Assembly: GCF_027853915.1 (NCBI RefSeq)
Contig: NZ_JAQGLA010000006.1
Location: 62,001-126,000 of the forward strand
DNA length: 64,000 nt
From: Saccharopolyspora oryzae
Lineage (GTDB): Bacteria > Actinomycetota > Actinomycetes > Mycobacteriales > Pseudonocardiaceae
Reading direction: 5' to 3'
The translations under genes and the position numbers were made by a program. Within the stretch, counting starts at the first letter, position 1. Each line of letters starts with the position of its first letter. Shown here piece by piece: positions 30,883 to 40,776 of the stretch. The notes under the pieces were generated by a model. That model worked only from the letters and a program-made list of their open reading frames with translations, was not told the origin of the DNA and did no database searches.

Positions 30883-31302
30883 GTGCTCGTCCCACGCAGG
30901 GTGAAGTGGCGCAAGAGCCACGCACCGAAGCGCAAGGGCTTCGCCAAGGGTGGCACCAAGATCAGCTTCGGTGAGTACGGCATTCAGGCGATCGAGCACG
31001 GCTACGTGACCAACCGCCAGATCGAATCGGCCCGTATCGCGATCAACCGGCACGTCAAGCGTGGCGGCAAGGTGTGGATCAACATCTTCCCGGACCGCCC
31101 GCTGACCAAGAAGCCCGCCGAAACCCGTCAGGGTTCCGGTAAGGGTTCGCCGGAGTCCTGGGTCGCCAACGTCAAGCCCGGACGCATCATGTTCGAGCTG
31201 ACCTTCCCGAACGAGAAGACGGCGATCGAGGCGCTGACCCGTGCGGCGCACAAGCTCCCGATGAAGTGCAAGATCGTGTCCCGCGAGGGTGGTGACTTCT
31301 GA
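30883..31302 (+). CDS. rplP: 50S ribosomal protein L16
   Basis: The 139-residue protein starts at a GTG ([18 protein letters not shown]). It binds near the A-site and the 5S rRNA junction. The [19 protein letters not shown] segment is conserved. Its stop overlaps the rpmC ATG by one base. Confidence 0.98.
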   Translation: MLVPRRVKWRKSHAPKRKGFAKGGTKISFGEYGIQAIEHGYVTNRQIESARIAINRHVKRGGKVWINIFPDRPLTKKPAETRQGSGKGSPESWVANVKPGRIMFELTFPNEKTAIEALTRAAHKLPMKCKIVSREGGDF

Positions 31303-31544
31303 TGGCAGCGGGTGTCACCGCTTCCGAGCTCCGCGAGCTTAACGACGAGGAGCTCGTCCAGCGGCTGAAGGAAGCGAAGGAGGAGCTGTTCAACCTCCGC
31401 TTCCAGATGGCCACCGGTCAGCTGAGCAACAACCGGCGGCTGCGCACGGTCCGGCAGGACATCGCCCGGATCTACACGATCATGCGAGAGCGTGAACTCG
31501 GCCTGACGGTTTCCCCCGAAGGCGCTGAGGAGGGCGCGGCATGA
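31302..31544 (+). CDS. rpmC: 50S ribosomal protein L29
   Basis: This is an 80-residue two-helix protein ([33 protein letters not shown]) at the tunnel exit near L23. The stop overlaps the rpsQ start. Confidence 0.97.
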   Translation: MAAGVTASELRELNDEELVQRLKEAKEELFNLRFQMATGQLSNNRRLRTVRQDIARIYTIMRERELGLTVSPEGAEEGAA

Positions 31545-31819
31545 GCGAGAAAGAAGGACAGGGCGTGGAGCGCAACCGTCGCAAGGTGCGCGAGGGCTAC
31601 GTCGTCTCGGACAAGATGGACAAGACGATCGTGGTCTCCCTCGAGGACCGCAAGAAGCACGCCCTCTACGGCAAGGTCATGCGCCAGACCAGCAAGGTCA
31701 AGGCGCACGACGAGGCCAACTCGGCCGGCGTCGGCGACCGCGTGCTGCTGATGGAGACTCGGCCGCTGTCGGCCAGCAAGCGCTGGCGGCTCGTCGAGAT
31801 CCTCGAGAAGGCCAAGTAA
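31541..31819 (+). CDS. rpsQ: 30S ribosomal protein S17
   Basis: The 92-residue OB-fold protein ([20 protein letters not shown]) is a primary 16S rRNA binder. It is the last gene before a hairpin that probably separates the S10 and spc operons. Confidence 0.97.
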   Translation: MSEKEGQGVERNRRKVREGYVVSDKMDKTIVVSLEDRKKHALYGKVMRQTSKVKAHDEANSAGVGDRVLLMETRPLSASKRWRLVEILEKAK

Positions 31820-31833
31820 GACGAAGGTGTGCG

Positions 31834-31872
31834 GCCCGGCTGGCCGCGGGGAAACCCAGCGGCCAGCCGGGC
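31834..31872 (+). terminator. Hairpin between S10 and spc operons
   Basis: GCCCGGCTGGCCGC pairs perfectly with GCGGCCAGCCGGGC across an 11-base loop, 14 bp after rpsQ. TTGACC at 31886-31891 and a weak -10 near 31909 may be the start of a separate spc promoter before rplN, so the hairpin may terminate or attenuate read-through. Confidence 0.65.
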
Positions 31873-31972
31873 TTCGTGCCGGAAGTTGACCGCGCGCGTC
31901 AGGTCGGCAATTTGGCGCGCCAGAGTGTGCTCGGGCAACCGAGCCCGGGTACTTAGGGTCAGGGAGAAAGAC

Positions 31973-32341
31973 GTGATCCAGCAGGAGTCGCGACTGCGCG
32001 TCGCCGACAACACCGGGGCCAAGGAGATCCTCACGATCCGTGTCCTCGGTGGGTCGGGTCGTCGCTACGCGGGCCTCGGGGACATCATCGTGGCGACCGT
32101 CAAGGAAGCCATCCCCGGTGCCAATGTCAAGAAGGGCGATGTGGTCAAGGCCGTCATCGTCCGGCAGAAGAAGGAAAAGCGTCGTCCGGACGGTTCCTAC
32201 ATCCGGTTCGACGAGAACGCTGCGGTGCTGGTGAAGCCGGGCGGCGAGCCCCGCGGAACCCGCATCTTCGGGCCGGTCGCCCGTGAACTGCGCGACAAGA
32301 AGTTCATGAAGATCATCTCGCTCGCGCCGGAGGTCTTGTGA
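31973..32341 (+). CDS. rplN: 50S ribosomal protein L14
   Basis: The protein has 122 residues from a GTG preceded by AGGGAG ([18 protein letters not shown]), with the conserved [20 protein letters not shown] stretch. It forms part of the 30S-50S bridge region and the RsfS-binding site. First gene of the spc operon. Confidence 0.98.
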   Translation: MIQQESRLRVADNTGAKEILTIRVLGGSGRRYAGLGDIIVATVKEAIPGANVKKGDVVKAVIVRQKKEKRRPDGSYIRFDENAAVLVKPGGEPRGTRIFGPVARELRDKKFMKIISLAPEVL

Positions 32342-32655
32342 TGAAGGTCAAGAAGGGCGACACGGTCGTCGTCATCTCCGGCAAGGACAAGGGCGCCAAG
32401 GGCAAGGTCATCCAGGCCATGCCGCAGGAGCAGCGGGTTCTGGTCGAGGGTGTCAACCGGATCAAGAAGCACACCAAGGTCTCCCGGACCGAGCGTGGCG
32501 CGCAGTCCGGCGGCATCGTCACCCAGGAAGCGCCGATCCACGTGAGCAACGTGATGGTCGTGGACTCCGACGGCAAGCCCACCCGAGTCGGCTACCGCAT
32601 CGGTGAGGACGGCAAGAAGGTTCGCATCTCTCGTCGTAACGGTAAGGACGTCTGA
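32341..32655 (+). CDS. rplX: 50S ribosomal protein L24
   Basis: The 104-residue protein has a KOW motif ([20 protein letters not shown]). It is an assembly initiator for 50S. The ATG overlaps the rplN stop by one base; the GTG codon before it is an alternative start. Confidence 0.97.
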   Translation: MKVKKGDTVVVISGKDKGAKGKVIQAMPQEQRVLVEGVNRIKKHTKVSRTERGAQSGGIVTQEAPIHVSNVMVVDSDGKPTRVGYRIGEDGKKVRISRRNGKDV

Positions 32656-32657
32656 TC

Positions 32658-33221
32658 ATGACTACCGCTGAGAAGATCGTCCCGCGGCTCAAGACCCGTT
32701 ACCGCGAGGAGATCCGCCAGGCGCTCAACGAGGAGTTCAACTACTCCAACGTGATGCAGACGCCCGGCGTGGTCAAGGTCGTGGTCAACATGGGTGTTGG
32801 CGACGCCGCTCGGGACAGCAAGCTGATCGAGGGCGCGGTTCGCGACCTGGCGATCATCACCGGTCAGAAGCCGGAGATCCGCCGGGCCCGCAAGTCCATC
32901 GCGCAGTTCAAGCTCCGCGAGGGCATGCCGATCGGTGCGCGGGTCACCCTGCGCGGCGACCGGATGTGGGAGTTCCTGGACCGCCTGGTCACCATCGCGC
33001 TGCCGCGTATCCGCGACTTCCGCGGGCTGTCGCCGAAGCAGTTCGACGGCCGGGGCAACTACACGTTCGGCCTGAACGAGCAGTCGATGTTCCACGAGAT
33101 CGACCCGGACAGCATCGACCGTCCGCGCGGCATGGACATCACCGTCGTTACCACGGCCACCAACAATGAGGAGGGCCGGGCGCTGCTGAAGCACCTGGGC
33201 TTCCCGTTCAAGGAGAACTGA
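32658..33221 (+). CDS. rplE: 50S ribosomal protein L5
   Basis: The protein has 187 residues ([38 protein letters not shown]). It binds 5S rRNA and contacts P-site tRNA. It starts 2 bp after rplX. Confidence 0.98.
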   Translation: MTTAEKIVPRLKTRYREEIRQALNEEFNYSNVMQTPGVVKVVVNMGVGDAARDSKLIEGAVRDLAIITGQKPEIRRARKSIAQFKLREGMPIGARVTLRGDRMWEFLDRLVTIALPRIRDFRGLSPKQFDGRGNYTFGLNEQSMFHEIDPDSIDRPRGMDITVVTTATNNEEGRALLKHLGFPFKEN

Positions 33222-33224
33222 GCG

Positions 33225-33410
33225 ATGGCCAAGAAGGCGCTGGTTATCAAGGCTTCGCGCAAGCCGAAGTTCGGCGTTCGCGGCTACACCCGCTGCCAGC
33301 GTTGCGGGCGTCCGCGTGCGGTGTTCCGCAAGTTCGGGCTGTGCCGCGTGTGCTTCCGCGAGATGGCGCACGCGGGCGAGCTGCCCGGCGTGAGCAAGTC
33401 CTCCTGGTGA
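33225..33410 (+). CDS. rpsN: 30S ribosomal protein S14, zinc-binding type Z
   Basis: The 61-residue protein carries two CxxC pairs (C24/C27 and C40/C43) for one zinc. This short C+ form is the housekeeping version; actinobacteria often carry a longer zinc-free paralogue elsewhere, induced under zinc starvation. The 228-bp gap to rpsH has a CCTGCTG/CAGCAGG stem and a CCGCC/GGCGG hairpin near 33580, perhaps a processing or regulatory region. Confidence 0.98.
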   Translation: MAKKALVIKASRKPKFGVRGYTRCQRCGRPRAVFRKFGLCRVCFREMAHAGELPGVSKSSW

Positions 33411-33638
33411 TGTGCCCGCCTGCTGGGGTGATGCCGGCTACCGGTACCCTCAGCAGGCGTTACCAGGGCTGATGCCCACGCTCCGCGGCGAACGCCGTGC
33501 TTGCACGCGAAATGACAAGGGACCGGCCACCTCGGTCGGACACCCCGAACTTCGTCCAGGCCAGGGTCCAGACGCGCCGCCTCCGGGCGGTGTCCGGTCG
33601 GGACCCATCGGAACCAGACGAGAAAGGTTGAGCAGGTC

Positions 33639-34037
33639 ATGACGATGACCGATCCGATCGCAGACATGCTGACGCGTCTGCGCAACGGAAACTCGGCATA
33701 CCACGACGAGGTCGTGATGCCGCACTCCAAGCTGAAGGCGAACATCGCCGAGATCCTCAAGCGCGAGGGCTACGTTTCGGGCTCCCGCGTCGAAGAGGGC
33801 GAGAAGGGCAAGCAGCTCGTCGTCGAGCTCAAGTACGGCCCGAACCGCGAGCGGAGCATCGCGGGCCTGCGCCGGGTCTCCAAGCCCGGTCTGCGGGTCT
33901 ACGCCAAGTCCACCAACCTCCCGAAGGTTCTGGGTGGCCTGGGCGTCGCCATCATCTCGACCTCCGGCGGTCTCCTGACCGACCGGCAGGCCATGAAGAA
34001 CGGCGTGGGCGGGGAAGTCCTCGCCTACGTCTGGTAA
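33639..34037 (+). CDS. rpsH: 30S ribosomal protein S8
   Basis: The protein has 132 residues ([20 protein letters not shown]) with the C-terminal [20 protein letters not shown]. It is a primary 16S rRNA binder, and in E. coli it represses the spc operon at the rplE site. Confidence 0.98.
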   Translation: MTMTDPIADMLTRLRNGNSAYHDEVVMPHSKLKANIAEILKREGYVSGSRVEEGEKGKQLVVELKYGPNRERSIAGLRRVSKPGLRVYAKSTNLPKVLGGLGVAIISTSGGLLTDRQAMKNGVGGEVLAYVW

Positions 34038-34053
34038 GGGAGGAGGAGCGGCT

Positions 34054-34593
34054 ATGTCGCGCATCGGAAAGCTGCCGATCACCGTCCCCTCCGGCGTCGA
34101 GGTGACCATCGACGGCCAGTCGGTGACGGTGAAGGGCCCCAAGGGCACGTTGTCCCACCAGGTCGCGGAGCCGATCATCGTCGAGCGGGACGAAGACGGT
34201 GCTGTCCTGGTGAAGCGCCCGGACGACGAGCGGGAGAGCCGTTCGCTGCACGGGCTCACCCGCACCCTGGTGAACAACATGGTCATCGGGGTCAGCCAGG
34301 GTTACCAGAAGGACCTGGAGATCCACGGCGTCGGTTACCGCGTGCTGCAGAAGGGCTCGAACCTCGAGTTCGCCCTGGGCTACAGCCACCCCATCGTGAT
34401 CGAACCGCCGGAAGGCATCCAGTTCGCGGTCGACGGCCCGACCAAGATCGCGGTCAAGGGCATCGACAAGCAGCTGGTCGGCGAGATCGCGGCCAGGATT
34501 CGCAAGCTGCGCAAGCCGGACCCGTACAAGGGCAAGGGTGTCCGCTACGCAGGTGAGAACATCCGCCGCAAGGTCGGGAAGACGGGTAAGTGA
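34054..34593 (+). CDS. rplF: 50S ribosomal protein L6
   Basis: The protein has 179 residues ([20 protein letters not shown]) with the C-terminal [13 protein letters not shown] motif. It lies near the sarcin-ricin loop and factor-binding site. Its stop lies 2 bp before the rplR ATG. Confidence 0.98.
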   Translation: MSRIGKLPITVPSGVEVTIDGQSVTVKGPKGTLSHQVAEPIIVERDEDGAVLVKRPDDERESRSLHGLTRTLVNNMVIGVSQGYQKDLEIHGVGYRVLQKGSNLEFALGYSHPIVIEPPEGIQFAVDGPTKIAVKGIDKQLVGEIAARIRKLRKPDPYKGKGVRYAGENIRRKVGKTGK

Positions 34594-34595
34594 CC

Positions 34596-34997
34596 ATGAG
34601 CGAGACGACAGCTACCAAGCGCAAGCCGGTGGGCAAGGACATCTCGACCAAGCGTCGGCTGGCCCGCGCCAAGCGGCACACGCGCATCCGCAAGAAGATC
34701 CTCGGCACGTCCGAGCGCCCGCGCCTGGTCGTGACCCGGTCGCTGCGCCACATCGTTGCGCAGGTCATCGACGACACCAAGGGCCACACCTTGGCTTCGG
34801 CGACCAGCCTGGAGACCGACGTCCGCGCGTTCGAGGGCGACAAGAAGGCCAAGGCCACCAAGGTCGGCGAGCTCGTCGCCGCCCGGGCCAAGGACGCCGG
34901 CATCGAGAAGGTCGTCTTCGACCGCGGCGGTAACGACTACCACGGTCGGGTCGCCGCGCTCGCGGACGCCGCGCGTGACGGCGGACTGGAGTTCTGA
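34596..34997 (+). CDS. rplR: 50S ribosomal protein L18
   Basis: The 133-residue protein has [17 protein letters not shown] and the C-terminal [20 protein letters not shown] signature. It binds 5S rRNA with L5. ATG 34596 is preferred; a GTG at 34590 overlapping rplF would add two residues. Confidence 0.97.
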   Translation: MSETTATKRKPVGKDISTKRRLARAKRHTRIRKKILGTSERPRLVVTRSLRHIVAQVIDDTKGHTLASATSLETDVRAFEGDKKAKATKVGELVAARAKDAGIEKVVFDRGGNDYHGRVAALADAARDGGLEF

Positions 34998-35032
34998 CAA
35001 GTGCGTAAGAACGAGAACGGAAGGGACGCCTG

Positions 35033-35644
35033 ATGCCTGGACGCACTCGGCGTGAGGGCGGGGAGTCCGGCGGCAAGGACCGCCGGGACCGCCGCGACGG
35101 CGGCCGTGGCGGGGCGGCCCAAGAGAAGACCCCGCAGTTCGAACGGGTCGTGACCATCAACCGCGTCGCGAAGGTCGTCAAGGGCGGTCGGCGCTTCAGC
35201 TTCACCGCGCTGGTCGTCGTCGGCGACGGCGACGGCATGGTCGGTGTCGGTTACGGCAAGGCCAAGGAAGTTCCGGCGGCGATCGCCAAGGGCGTCGAGG
35301 AAGCGAAGAAGAACTTCTTCCGCGTCCCGCGCCTGGGCGGCACCATCACTCACCCGGTCCAGGGCGAGGAGGCCGCGGGTGTCGTGCTGCTGCGTCCGGC
35401 CAGCGCCGGTACCGGTGTCATCGCCGGTGGCCCGGTGCGCGCGGTCCTGGAGTGCGCCGGCATCCACGACGTGCTGAGCAAGTCGCTGGGCAGCGACAAC
35501 CCGATCAACATCGTGCACGCCACGGTCGACGCGCTGAAGCAGCTGCAGCGGCCGGAGGAGGTCGCGGCTCGTCGTGGCCTGCCGCTCGAGGACGTCGCTC
35601 CGGCGTTCATCCTGCGCGCGCGTGCTGCGGGGCAGGGGGTCTGA
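35033..35644 (+). CDS. rpsE: 30S ribosomal protein S5
   Basis: The 203-residue protein has a 35-residue Arg/Gly/Asp-rich N-terminal extension before [20 protein letters not shown]. It has a role in decoding accuracy and is the site of spectinomycin-resistance changes. The loop [13 protein letters not shown] appears wild type. Confidence 0.98.
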   Translation: MPGRTRREGGESGGKDRRDRRDGGRGGAAQEKTPQFERVVTINRVAKVVKGGRRFSFTALVVVGDGDGMVGVGYGKAKEVPAAIAKGVEEAKKNFFRVPRLGGTITHPVQGEEAAGVVLLRPASAGTGVIAGGPVRAVLECAGIHDVLSKSLGSDNPINIVHATVDALKQLQRPEEVAARRGLPLEDVAPAFILRARAAGQGV

Positions 35645-35647
35645 TCC

Positions 35648-35830
35648 ATGGCACAGCTGAAGATCACCCAGGTGAAGGGTCTGGTCGGCTCCAAGCAGAA
35701 CCAGCGCGACACCATGCGCACCCTCGGGCTGCGCAAGATCCGTCAGTCCGTGGTTCGTCCGGATGACTCGAACGTGCGCGGCATGATCAACGCCGTCCGT
35801 CACCTGGTGACGGTCGAGGAGGTCGACTGA
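35648..35830 (+). CDS. rpmD: 50S ribosomal protein L30
   Basis: The 60-residue protein ([20 protein letters not shown]) has the conserved [10 protein letters not shown] helix. It starts 3 bp after rpsE and ends 1 bp before the rplO ATG. Confidence 0.97.
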   Translation: MAQLKITQVKGLVGSKQNQRDTMRTLGLRKIRQSVVRPDDSNVRGMINAVRHLVTVEEVD

Positions 35831-35831
35831 C

Positions 35832-36281
35832 ATGGTCATCAAACTGCACGACCTGCGTCCGGCCCCGGGTGCCAAGCGCGACAAGATCCGCGTCGGCCGC
35901 GGTGAGGGCTCCAAGGGCAAGACCGCTGGTCGCGGTACCAAGGGCACCAAGGCCCGGAAGAACGTCTCGCCCCGCTTCGAGGGCGGGCAGATGCCGATCC
36001 ACATGCGGCTCCCGAAGCTCCGCGGCTTCAAGAACCGCTTCCGCACCGAGTACCAGGGTGTGAACATCGGTCGTCTGGCCCAGGCGTTCCCGGAGGGCGG
36101 CACCGTCGGCATCGACGAGCTGGTCGCCAAGGGCCTGGTCAAGAAGAACGAGCTCGTGAAGATCCTCGGCGACGGGGACCTGGAGGGCGTCAAGCTGGAC
36201 GTGACCGCTCACGCGTTCACGGGCAGCGCCCAGGAGAAGCTCACCGCCGCGGGTGGTTCGGTCACCAAGCTGGACCGCTGA
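35832..36281 (+). CDS. rplO: 50S ribosomal protein L15
   Basis: The 149-residue protein has an N-terminal glycine-rich extension ([19 protein letters not shown]) and the [13 protein letters not shown] core. It is a late 50S assembly protein and the last gene before a strong terminator, so secY is probably transcribed separately here. Confidence 0.98.
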   Translation: MVIKLHDLRPAPGAKRDKIRVGRGEGSKGKTAGRGTKGTKARKNVSPRFEGGQMPIHMRLPKLRGFKNRFRTEYQGVNIGRLAQAFPEGGTVGIDELVAKGLVKKNELVKILGDGDLEGVKLDVTAHAFTGSAQEKLTAAGGSVTKLDR

Positions 36282-36296
36282 CGAGGCGAACGCGAT

Positions 36297-36329
36297 GAGG
36301 GCCGGTCGACGCGAAGTCGACCGGCCCTC
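36297..36329 (+). terminator. Rho-independent terminator after rplO
   Basis: GAGGGCCGGTCGAC and GTCGACCGGCCCTC form a perfect 14-bp stem with loop GCGAA, followed by TTTTT at 36333-36337. It is the clearest intrinsic terminator in the window. Confidence 0.95.
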
Positions 36330-36337
36330 ACCGTTTT

Positions 36338-36673
36338 TCCCAATCAGGTGATGTGCGCGGGGCGCTTTTCCCGGTCCTCCCGGCGAAAAGTCGCCCCGCC
36401 CGCATTTCCGGGTCCTTCCCCGCAGGTCGCGGAGAGGGCCGATTGATCTTCCAAAACTGTTGTGGCAACGGGGTTTTCGGGGCTGGTGTGACTGCTGGTG
36501 GCGGTGTTCGCCGTCGGCGTACGCGGTGATCACGCGTGAGGCTTCAGTCGCCGAACGTGGTGGGCTCCTCGCCTGCTAGAGTCGCCCCGGCAGTGCCGTG
36601 ATGAACGGGTGCTGCGGAAATTGCCGCATCTTTCCCCGGCCGGTTTCGACTGGCTCGCGTACAGGAGGTTCGC
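36338..36673 (+). promoter_or_regulatory. Upstream region of secY
   Basis: This 336-bp non-coding stretch includes a candidate extended -10, TGCTAGAGT (TAGAGT 36577-36582), about 90 bp before secY, without a clear -35 box. Several AT-richer runs (36450-36480) stand out. No conserved open frame is seen. Confidence 0.35.
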
Positions 36674-37987
36674 GTGCTCGGCGCCTTCCGCTCGGCTCTG
36701 GCGACGCCGGACCTGCGCCGCAAGATCCTGTTCACCCTCGGCATGGTGGTGCTGTACCGGCTCGGCGCGACGATCCCCTCTCCCGGGGTGTCGTACCCGA
36801 ACATCCAGCAGTGCATCGAGCAGATCCAGGGCAGCGGCTCGCAGGGCGTCTACTCCTTGCTCAACCTCTTCAGCGGCGGTGCGCTGCTGCAGCTGTCGGT
36901 GTTGTCGCTGGGCATCATGCCCTACATCACCGCGAGCATCATCATCCAGCTGCTGCAGGTGGTCATCCCGCGCTTCGAGCAGCTGAAGAAGGAAGGCCAG
37001 TCCGGCCAGGCGAAGCTGACGCAGTACACCCGGTACCTGACGATCGCGCTGGCGATCCTGCAGGGCACCGGCGTGGTGGCGCTCGCCGTGCGCGGTCAGC
37101 TGTTCCAGGGCTGCTCGGTCTCGCCGATCCCGGACGACTCGGTGCTGAACCTGATCACCATCGTGGTCGTCATGACCGCCGGTGCGGCGGTGCTGATGTG
37201 GATGGGCGAGCTGATCACCGAGCGCGGCGTCGGCAACGGCATGTCGCTGCTGATCTTCACCTCCATCGCGGCCCGCATCCCGGCCGAGGGCGGCATGATC
37301 CTGCAGTCGCACGGCGGCCTGGTGTTCGCCGTGGTCTGCGCCTTCGCGATCGTCATCATCGGCACGGTCGTGTTCATCGAGCAGGCGCAGCGCCGGATCC
37401 CGGTGCAGTACGCCAAGCGCATGATCGGCCGCCGGATGTACGGCGGCACCTCGACCTACCTGCCGCTGAAGGTGAACCAGGCGGGTGTCATCCCGGTCAT
37501 CTTCGGTTCCTCGCTGCTGTACCTGCCGCAGCTGATCGGTCAGCTGGCCGGCAACCAGGACACCTGGTGGGCGCGGTTCATCCAGACCTACATCGTCGAC
37601 CCGTCCAGCTGGGTGCACATCCTGCTGTACATGTCGCTGATCGTCTTCTTCGCGTACTTCTACGTGTCGATCACGTTCAACCCGGAAGAGCGCGCCGACG
37701 AGATGAAGAAGTTCGGCGGCTTCATCCCGGGCATCCGCCCGGGCCGGCCGACCGCCGAGTACCTGAACTTCGTGCTCTCCCGGATCACGCTGCCGGGCGC
37801 GCTGTACCTGGGCATCATCGCGATCCTGCCGAACTTCTTCCTCGGCATCACCGGTGGACAGGGCCAGAACCAGAACTTCCCGTTCGGCGGCACCGCGGTG
37901 CTGATCATGGTCAACGTCGGCCTGGACACCGTGAAGCAAATCGAGAGCCAGCTCACGCAGCGCAAGTACGAGGGATTCCTCCGGTAA
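36674..37987 (+). CDS. secY: Preprotein translocase subunit SecY
   Basis: The 437-residue inner-membrane protein starts at a GTG 6 bp after AGGAGG. Ten transmembrane helices are recognisable, beginning ILFTLGMVVLYRLGATIPSP, with the plug region and the cytosolic loop GGTSTYLPLKVNQAGVIPVI. It forms the Sec channel with SecE and SecG. Its position after the spc genes is conserved in bacteria. Confidence 0.98.
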   Translation: MLGAFRSALATPDLRRKILFTLGMVVLYRLGATIPSPGVSYPNIQQCIEQIQGSGSQGVYSLLNLFSGGALLQLSVLSLGIMPYITASIIIQLLQVVIPRFEQLKKEGQSGQAKLTQYTRYLTIALAILQGTGVVALAVRGQLFQGCSVSPIPDDSVLNLITIVVVMTAGAAVLMWMGELITERGVGNGMSLLIFTSIAARIPAEGGMILQSHGGLVFAVVCAFAIVIIGTVVFIEQAQRRIPVQYAKRMIGRRMYGGTSTYLPLKVNQAGVIPVIFGSSLLYLPQLIGQLAGNQDTWWARFIQTYIVDPSSWVHILLYMSLIVFFAYFYVSITFNPEERADEMKKFGGFIPGIRPGRPTAEYLNFVLSRITLPGALYLGIIAILPNFFLGITGGQGQNQNFPFGGTAVLIMVNVGLDTVKQIESQLTQRKYEGFLR

Positions 37988-38164
37988 GCTGAGCGGTCCG
38001 GGCGCGGCTTCGCCGTGCCCGGAAACCGCAGGTTCCGGCATGGCTGGTGCGTACGCACGGCTCATGCGTGGGGTTGAGCAGCGGTCGCTCGCAGGCAGGT
38101 GGGCGCCGCGCAGCGCTCGTCAGGAGTTGGCGTGCGATCGGATTGATTCGGAGGCAGACCCTTG

Positions 38165-38716
38165 GTGCGATTGGTTCTCGTCGGCCCGCCGGGTGCGGGC
38201 AAAGGCACCCAGGCCGCGGTGCTGAGCGAGGAGCTCGGCGTTCCGCACATCTCCACCGGAGATCTGTTCCGCGCCAACATCGGCAACGAGACCCCGCTCG
38301 GCCAGAAGGCCAAGAGCTACATGGACGCCGGTGAGCTGGTGCCGGACGAGGTCACCAACGAGATGGTGCGCGACCGCCTCGCCGACGAGGACGCGGCGAA
38401 GGGCTTCCTGCTCGACGGCTACCCGCGCAACACCGCGCAGGCCGACGTGCTGCGCGACATGCTGGCGGACCAGGGCACCGAGCTGACCGCCGTGCTGCAG
38501 TTCGACGTGCCGGAGGAGGAGCTGGTCACGCGCATGCTGGCGCGCGGTCGCTCCGACGACACCGAGGACGTCATCCGCCGCCGGCTCGCGGTCTACCGCG
38601 AGGAGACCGAGCCGCTGCTGTCCTACTACCAGGACCGGATCATCAAGATCGACGCGGTGGGTTCGATCGAGGACATCACCGCTCGCGCGCTGGCCGCGCT
38701 CCGCGACCGCAGCTGA
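38165..38716 (+). CDS. adk: Adenylate kinase, short-LID type
   Basis: The protein has 183 residues. The P-loop is [11 protein letters not shown], followed by [10 protein letters not shown] and LLDGYPRN. It interconverts AMP, ATP and ADP. It lacks the long zinc-type LID insert, as in other actinobacterial Adk of about 181 residues. I place the start at GTG 38165; a TTG at 38162 is nearer to the GGAGG site and cannot be excluded. 177 bp separate it from secY. Confidence 0.97.
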   Translation: MRLVLVGPPGAGKGTQAAVLSEELGVPHISTGDLFRANIGNETPLGQKAKSYMDAGELVPDEVTNEMVRDRLADEDAAKGFLLDGYPRNTAQADVLRDMLADQGTELTAVLQFDVPEEELVTRMLARGRSDDTEDVIRRRLAVYREETEPLLSYYQDRIIKIDAVGSIEDITARALAALRDRS

Positions 38717-38825
38717 GCTCGTCGGGCCCCGGGCGACCGGGGCCGAACGCCGCCAGGTGAGCGGCGATGCCACTCGTCGCCACCGGCGCCGCTGCGTGAA
38801 GCAATCCGAAGATTCTCTGTTGAAG

Positions 38826-39626
38826 GTGAGTGCGTTGTTGCGTCGGGGTAAGGGCATCGAGCTCAAGTCTCGTGGCGAGATCGAGGCGATGCGCGAGGCC
38901 GGCCTGGTGGTCGCCAGCGCGCTCGCGGCGGTGACCGCGCAGGCGAAGGTCGGCGTGAGCACCGGTGAGCTGGACGAGCTCGCCGAGCAGACCATCCGCG
39001 ATGCCGGGGCGGTGCCGTCCTTCAAGGGCTACCACGGCTTCCCGGCGTCGATCTGCGCCTCGCTGAACGAGAAGGTCGTGCACGGCATCCCGTCGCGCGA
39101 CGAGGTCCTGTCCGAGGGCGATCTGCTCTCGGTGGACTGCGGCGCCATCCTGGACGGCTGGCACGGCGACTCCGCGGTGACGCTGGCGATCGGCGAGATC
39201 GGTGAGAAGGACCGCGCGCTGTCCGCCGCCACCGAGGCCTCGATGTGGGCCGGGATCGAGAAGGTCCGGGCGGGCAACCGGCTGACCGACATCTCCCACG
39301 CGGTGGAGACCGCGGCGCTGGCCGCGGCCAAGGCCGAGGGCCTGGAGTTCGGGATCATCGCCGAGTACGGCGGTCACGGCATCGGCACCCAGATGCACAT
39401 GGAGCCGTTCCTGCCGAACCTCGGCAAGCCGGGCAAGGGCCCGAAGCTGCGCGTCGGCATGGCGATCGCGGTGGAGCCGATGCTGACGCTCGGCACCGCG
39501 GAGACCGAGGAGCTCGACGACGAGTGGACCGTGGTCACGGCCGACGGTTCCCGCTCGGCCCACTGGGAGCACACGGTCGCGATCACCGAAGAAGGCCCCT
39601 GGGTCCTCACCGCCCCGGAGAAGTGA
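38826..39626 (+). CDS. map: Methionine aminopeptidase, type I
   Basis: The protein has 266 residues from a GTG at 38826; the frame is open to 38757, but the extra residues are not family-like. Metal-ligand motifs are present: [35 protein letters not shown] and HWEHTVAI. It removes initiator Met from nascent chains. It follows adk by about 110 bp, and read-through from secY-adk is likely. Confidence 0.96.
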   Translation: MSALLRRGKGIELKSRGEIEAMREAGLVVASALAAVTAQAKVGVSTGELDELAEQTIRDAGAVPSFKGYHGFPASICASLNEKVVHGIPSRDEVLSEGDLLSVDCGAILDGWHGDSAVTLAIGEIGEKDRALSAATEASMWAGIEKVRAGNRLTDISHAVETAALAAAKAEGLEFGIIAEYGGHGIGTQMHMEPFLPNLGKPGKGPKLRVGMAIAVEPMLTLGTAETEELDDEWTVVTADGSRSAHWEHTVAITEEGPWVLTAPEK

Positions 39627-39654
39627 CCTCCGCAGTTCAATGAGGTTTTTCCAT

Positions 39655-39868
39655 CCTCGTTTTGCGTGGCGGTGCGGGTAGCGGAACCTCAGCGCCCGCC
39701 TGGTCTCCGGGTGCCAACCCTTATGGCCAATACACGGCGGGTTGGCCGTCCTCGCCAGGCGAACGCTGAGAACCCGCGGCGGTGCGAGTTGCGAGGGTGG
39801 GTTATGCGCCTGCGGCGCATGCGCCCCTCACCGTGCGGTGCCGGTCGTGCTTCGCGGTCGCAGGCCAG
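39655..39868 (+). repeat. Structured intergenic repeat, copy B
   Basis: The core is 39681-39777. The inner stem is perfectly paired as GCCAACCC (39713-39720) with GGGTTGGC (39739-39746). The tip is shortened by loss of TGTA. The second hairpin is ATGCGCC-TGC-GGCGCAT (39804-39820). The tail GTCGTGCTTCGCGGTCGCAG is shared with copy C. Together with the next palindrome it fills the 315-bp gap after map. Confidence 0.9.
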
Positions 39869-39874
39869 AGAGAC

Positions 39875-39920
39875 CGCAATTTCAATGGAAATTGGACGTC
39901 CAATTTCAATGGAAATTGCG
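39875..39920. repeat. 46-bp AT-rich dyad element, copy 1
   Basis: The element has near-complete dyad symmetry: CGCAATTTCAATGGAAATTG, then GACGTC, then CAATTTCAATGGAAATTGCG. The central 20 bp are a perfect palindrome and the two half-sites are also direct repeats. It is strikingly AT-rich against its surroundings and lies 22 bp from the stop of the leftward methyltransferase gene. Confidence 0.85.
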
Positions 39921-39941
39921 TGAACCTCGTGGGGCGGAGGT

Positions 39942-40544
39942 TCAGTGGGGGCGGCGGCAGGCGTAGACGCGGGCTGGGGGGACGTTGCGCCAGACCGTGG
40001 ACCTGGGCATCACCTCGTCGAAGGTGTCGTGCAGGGCGTCGACGAACGCCTGGGTCGGTGGCCGCCACAGCGTCGTCAGGTAGGTGACGGTGGTGAACAC
40101 GCCGTCCGCCGACATCACCGAGGCCGCTTCGTGCAGCAGGTCGCGCTGCTTCTGCGGGGGCAGGAGCGTCCACGGGATGCTGCTGATCACCGCGTCGACC
40201 TTGTCCACTCCCGCCTCGTCGAGGAGTTTCCGCAGGTGGGTGGCGTCCCCCTCGATCACTTCCAGCCAGGGCTTGGTGCGCTCCAGGTAGCGGACCAGCT
40301 TCGGGTCGATCTCGACCGCCAGGTGACGAGCTCCCTCGGAGAGCCTCCGCTGGATCGGCCCGCTGAGCGCGCCGGTGCCCGGTCCGAGTTCGAGAACCGT
40401 CGGTGAGCCGCTGCTGGGCACCACTGCGGCCACGGCATCCGCGACGTAGCGGGACGTCGGCAGCACGGCACCCACCGTGGACGGCTGACGAGCTGCGCTG
40501 TTGAGGAACGTCCAGTACTCGCGCAGCTTCCTTCGCTTGCTCAC
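39942..40544 (-). CDS. Class I SAM-dependent methyltransferase (phospholipid-methyltransferase-like)
   Basis: The protein has 200 residues from a GTG with GGAG 5 bp upstream; the open frame extends further, but without a ribosome site or family character. Motif I is VLELGPGTGALS. The acidic end of strand 2 is HLAVEIDPKL and motif IV is VDAVISSIPW. This pattern fits the PmtA-like and rRNA-dimethylase-like branch of methyltransferases, which act on lipid head groups or RNA. The substrate is unknown. It is paralogous to the next gene upstream (40777-41439), so the pair arose by tandem duplication. Confidence 0.8.
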   Translation of the reverse strand: MSKRRKLREYWTFLNSAARQPSTVGAVLPTSRYVADAVAAVVPSSGSPTVLELGPGTGALSGPIQRRLSEGARHLAVEIDPKLVRYLERTKPWLEVIEGDATHLRKLLDEAGVDKVDAVISSIPWTLLPPQKQRDLLHEAASVMSADGVFTTVTYLTTLWRPPTQAFVDALHDTFDEVMPRSTVWRNVPPARVYACRRPH

Positions 40545-40721
40545 GCCTACTCCTACCATCCAGTGGAACGCCGAGACGGTATCCCCTCCACGGGGTGAAG
40601 CGTGCAACCGTTGACGGAAAGTCGCAGTGAGGTGGCGCAGCGGAGTCGCGGTGTCGCCCTGCGTGGTCGAAAGTCGTGCGTTTCGGGCCATGATCCGAGC
40701 GTGCTGCGGCGCGCGAGCGGG

Positions 40722-40744
40722 CACCTCGGGGTCATCCCGAGGTG
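40722..40744 (-). terminator. Terminator of the upstream methyltransferase gene
   Basis: CACCTCGGG and CCCGAGGTG form a perfect 9-bp stem with a 5-base loop, 32 bp after the stop of the leftward gene at 40777. Confidence 0.7.
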
Positions 40745-40776
40745 AGTCCCGGATCACAACCCCTGCGGGTCGCAGG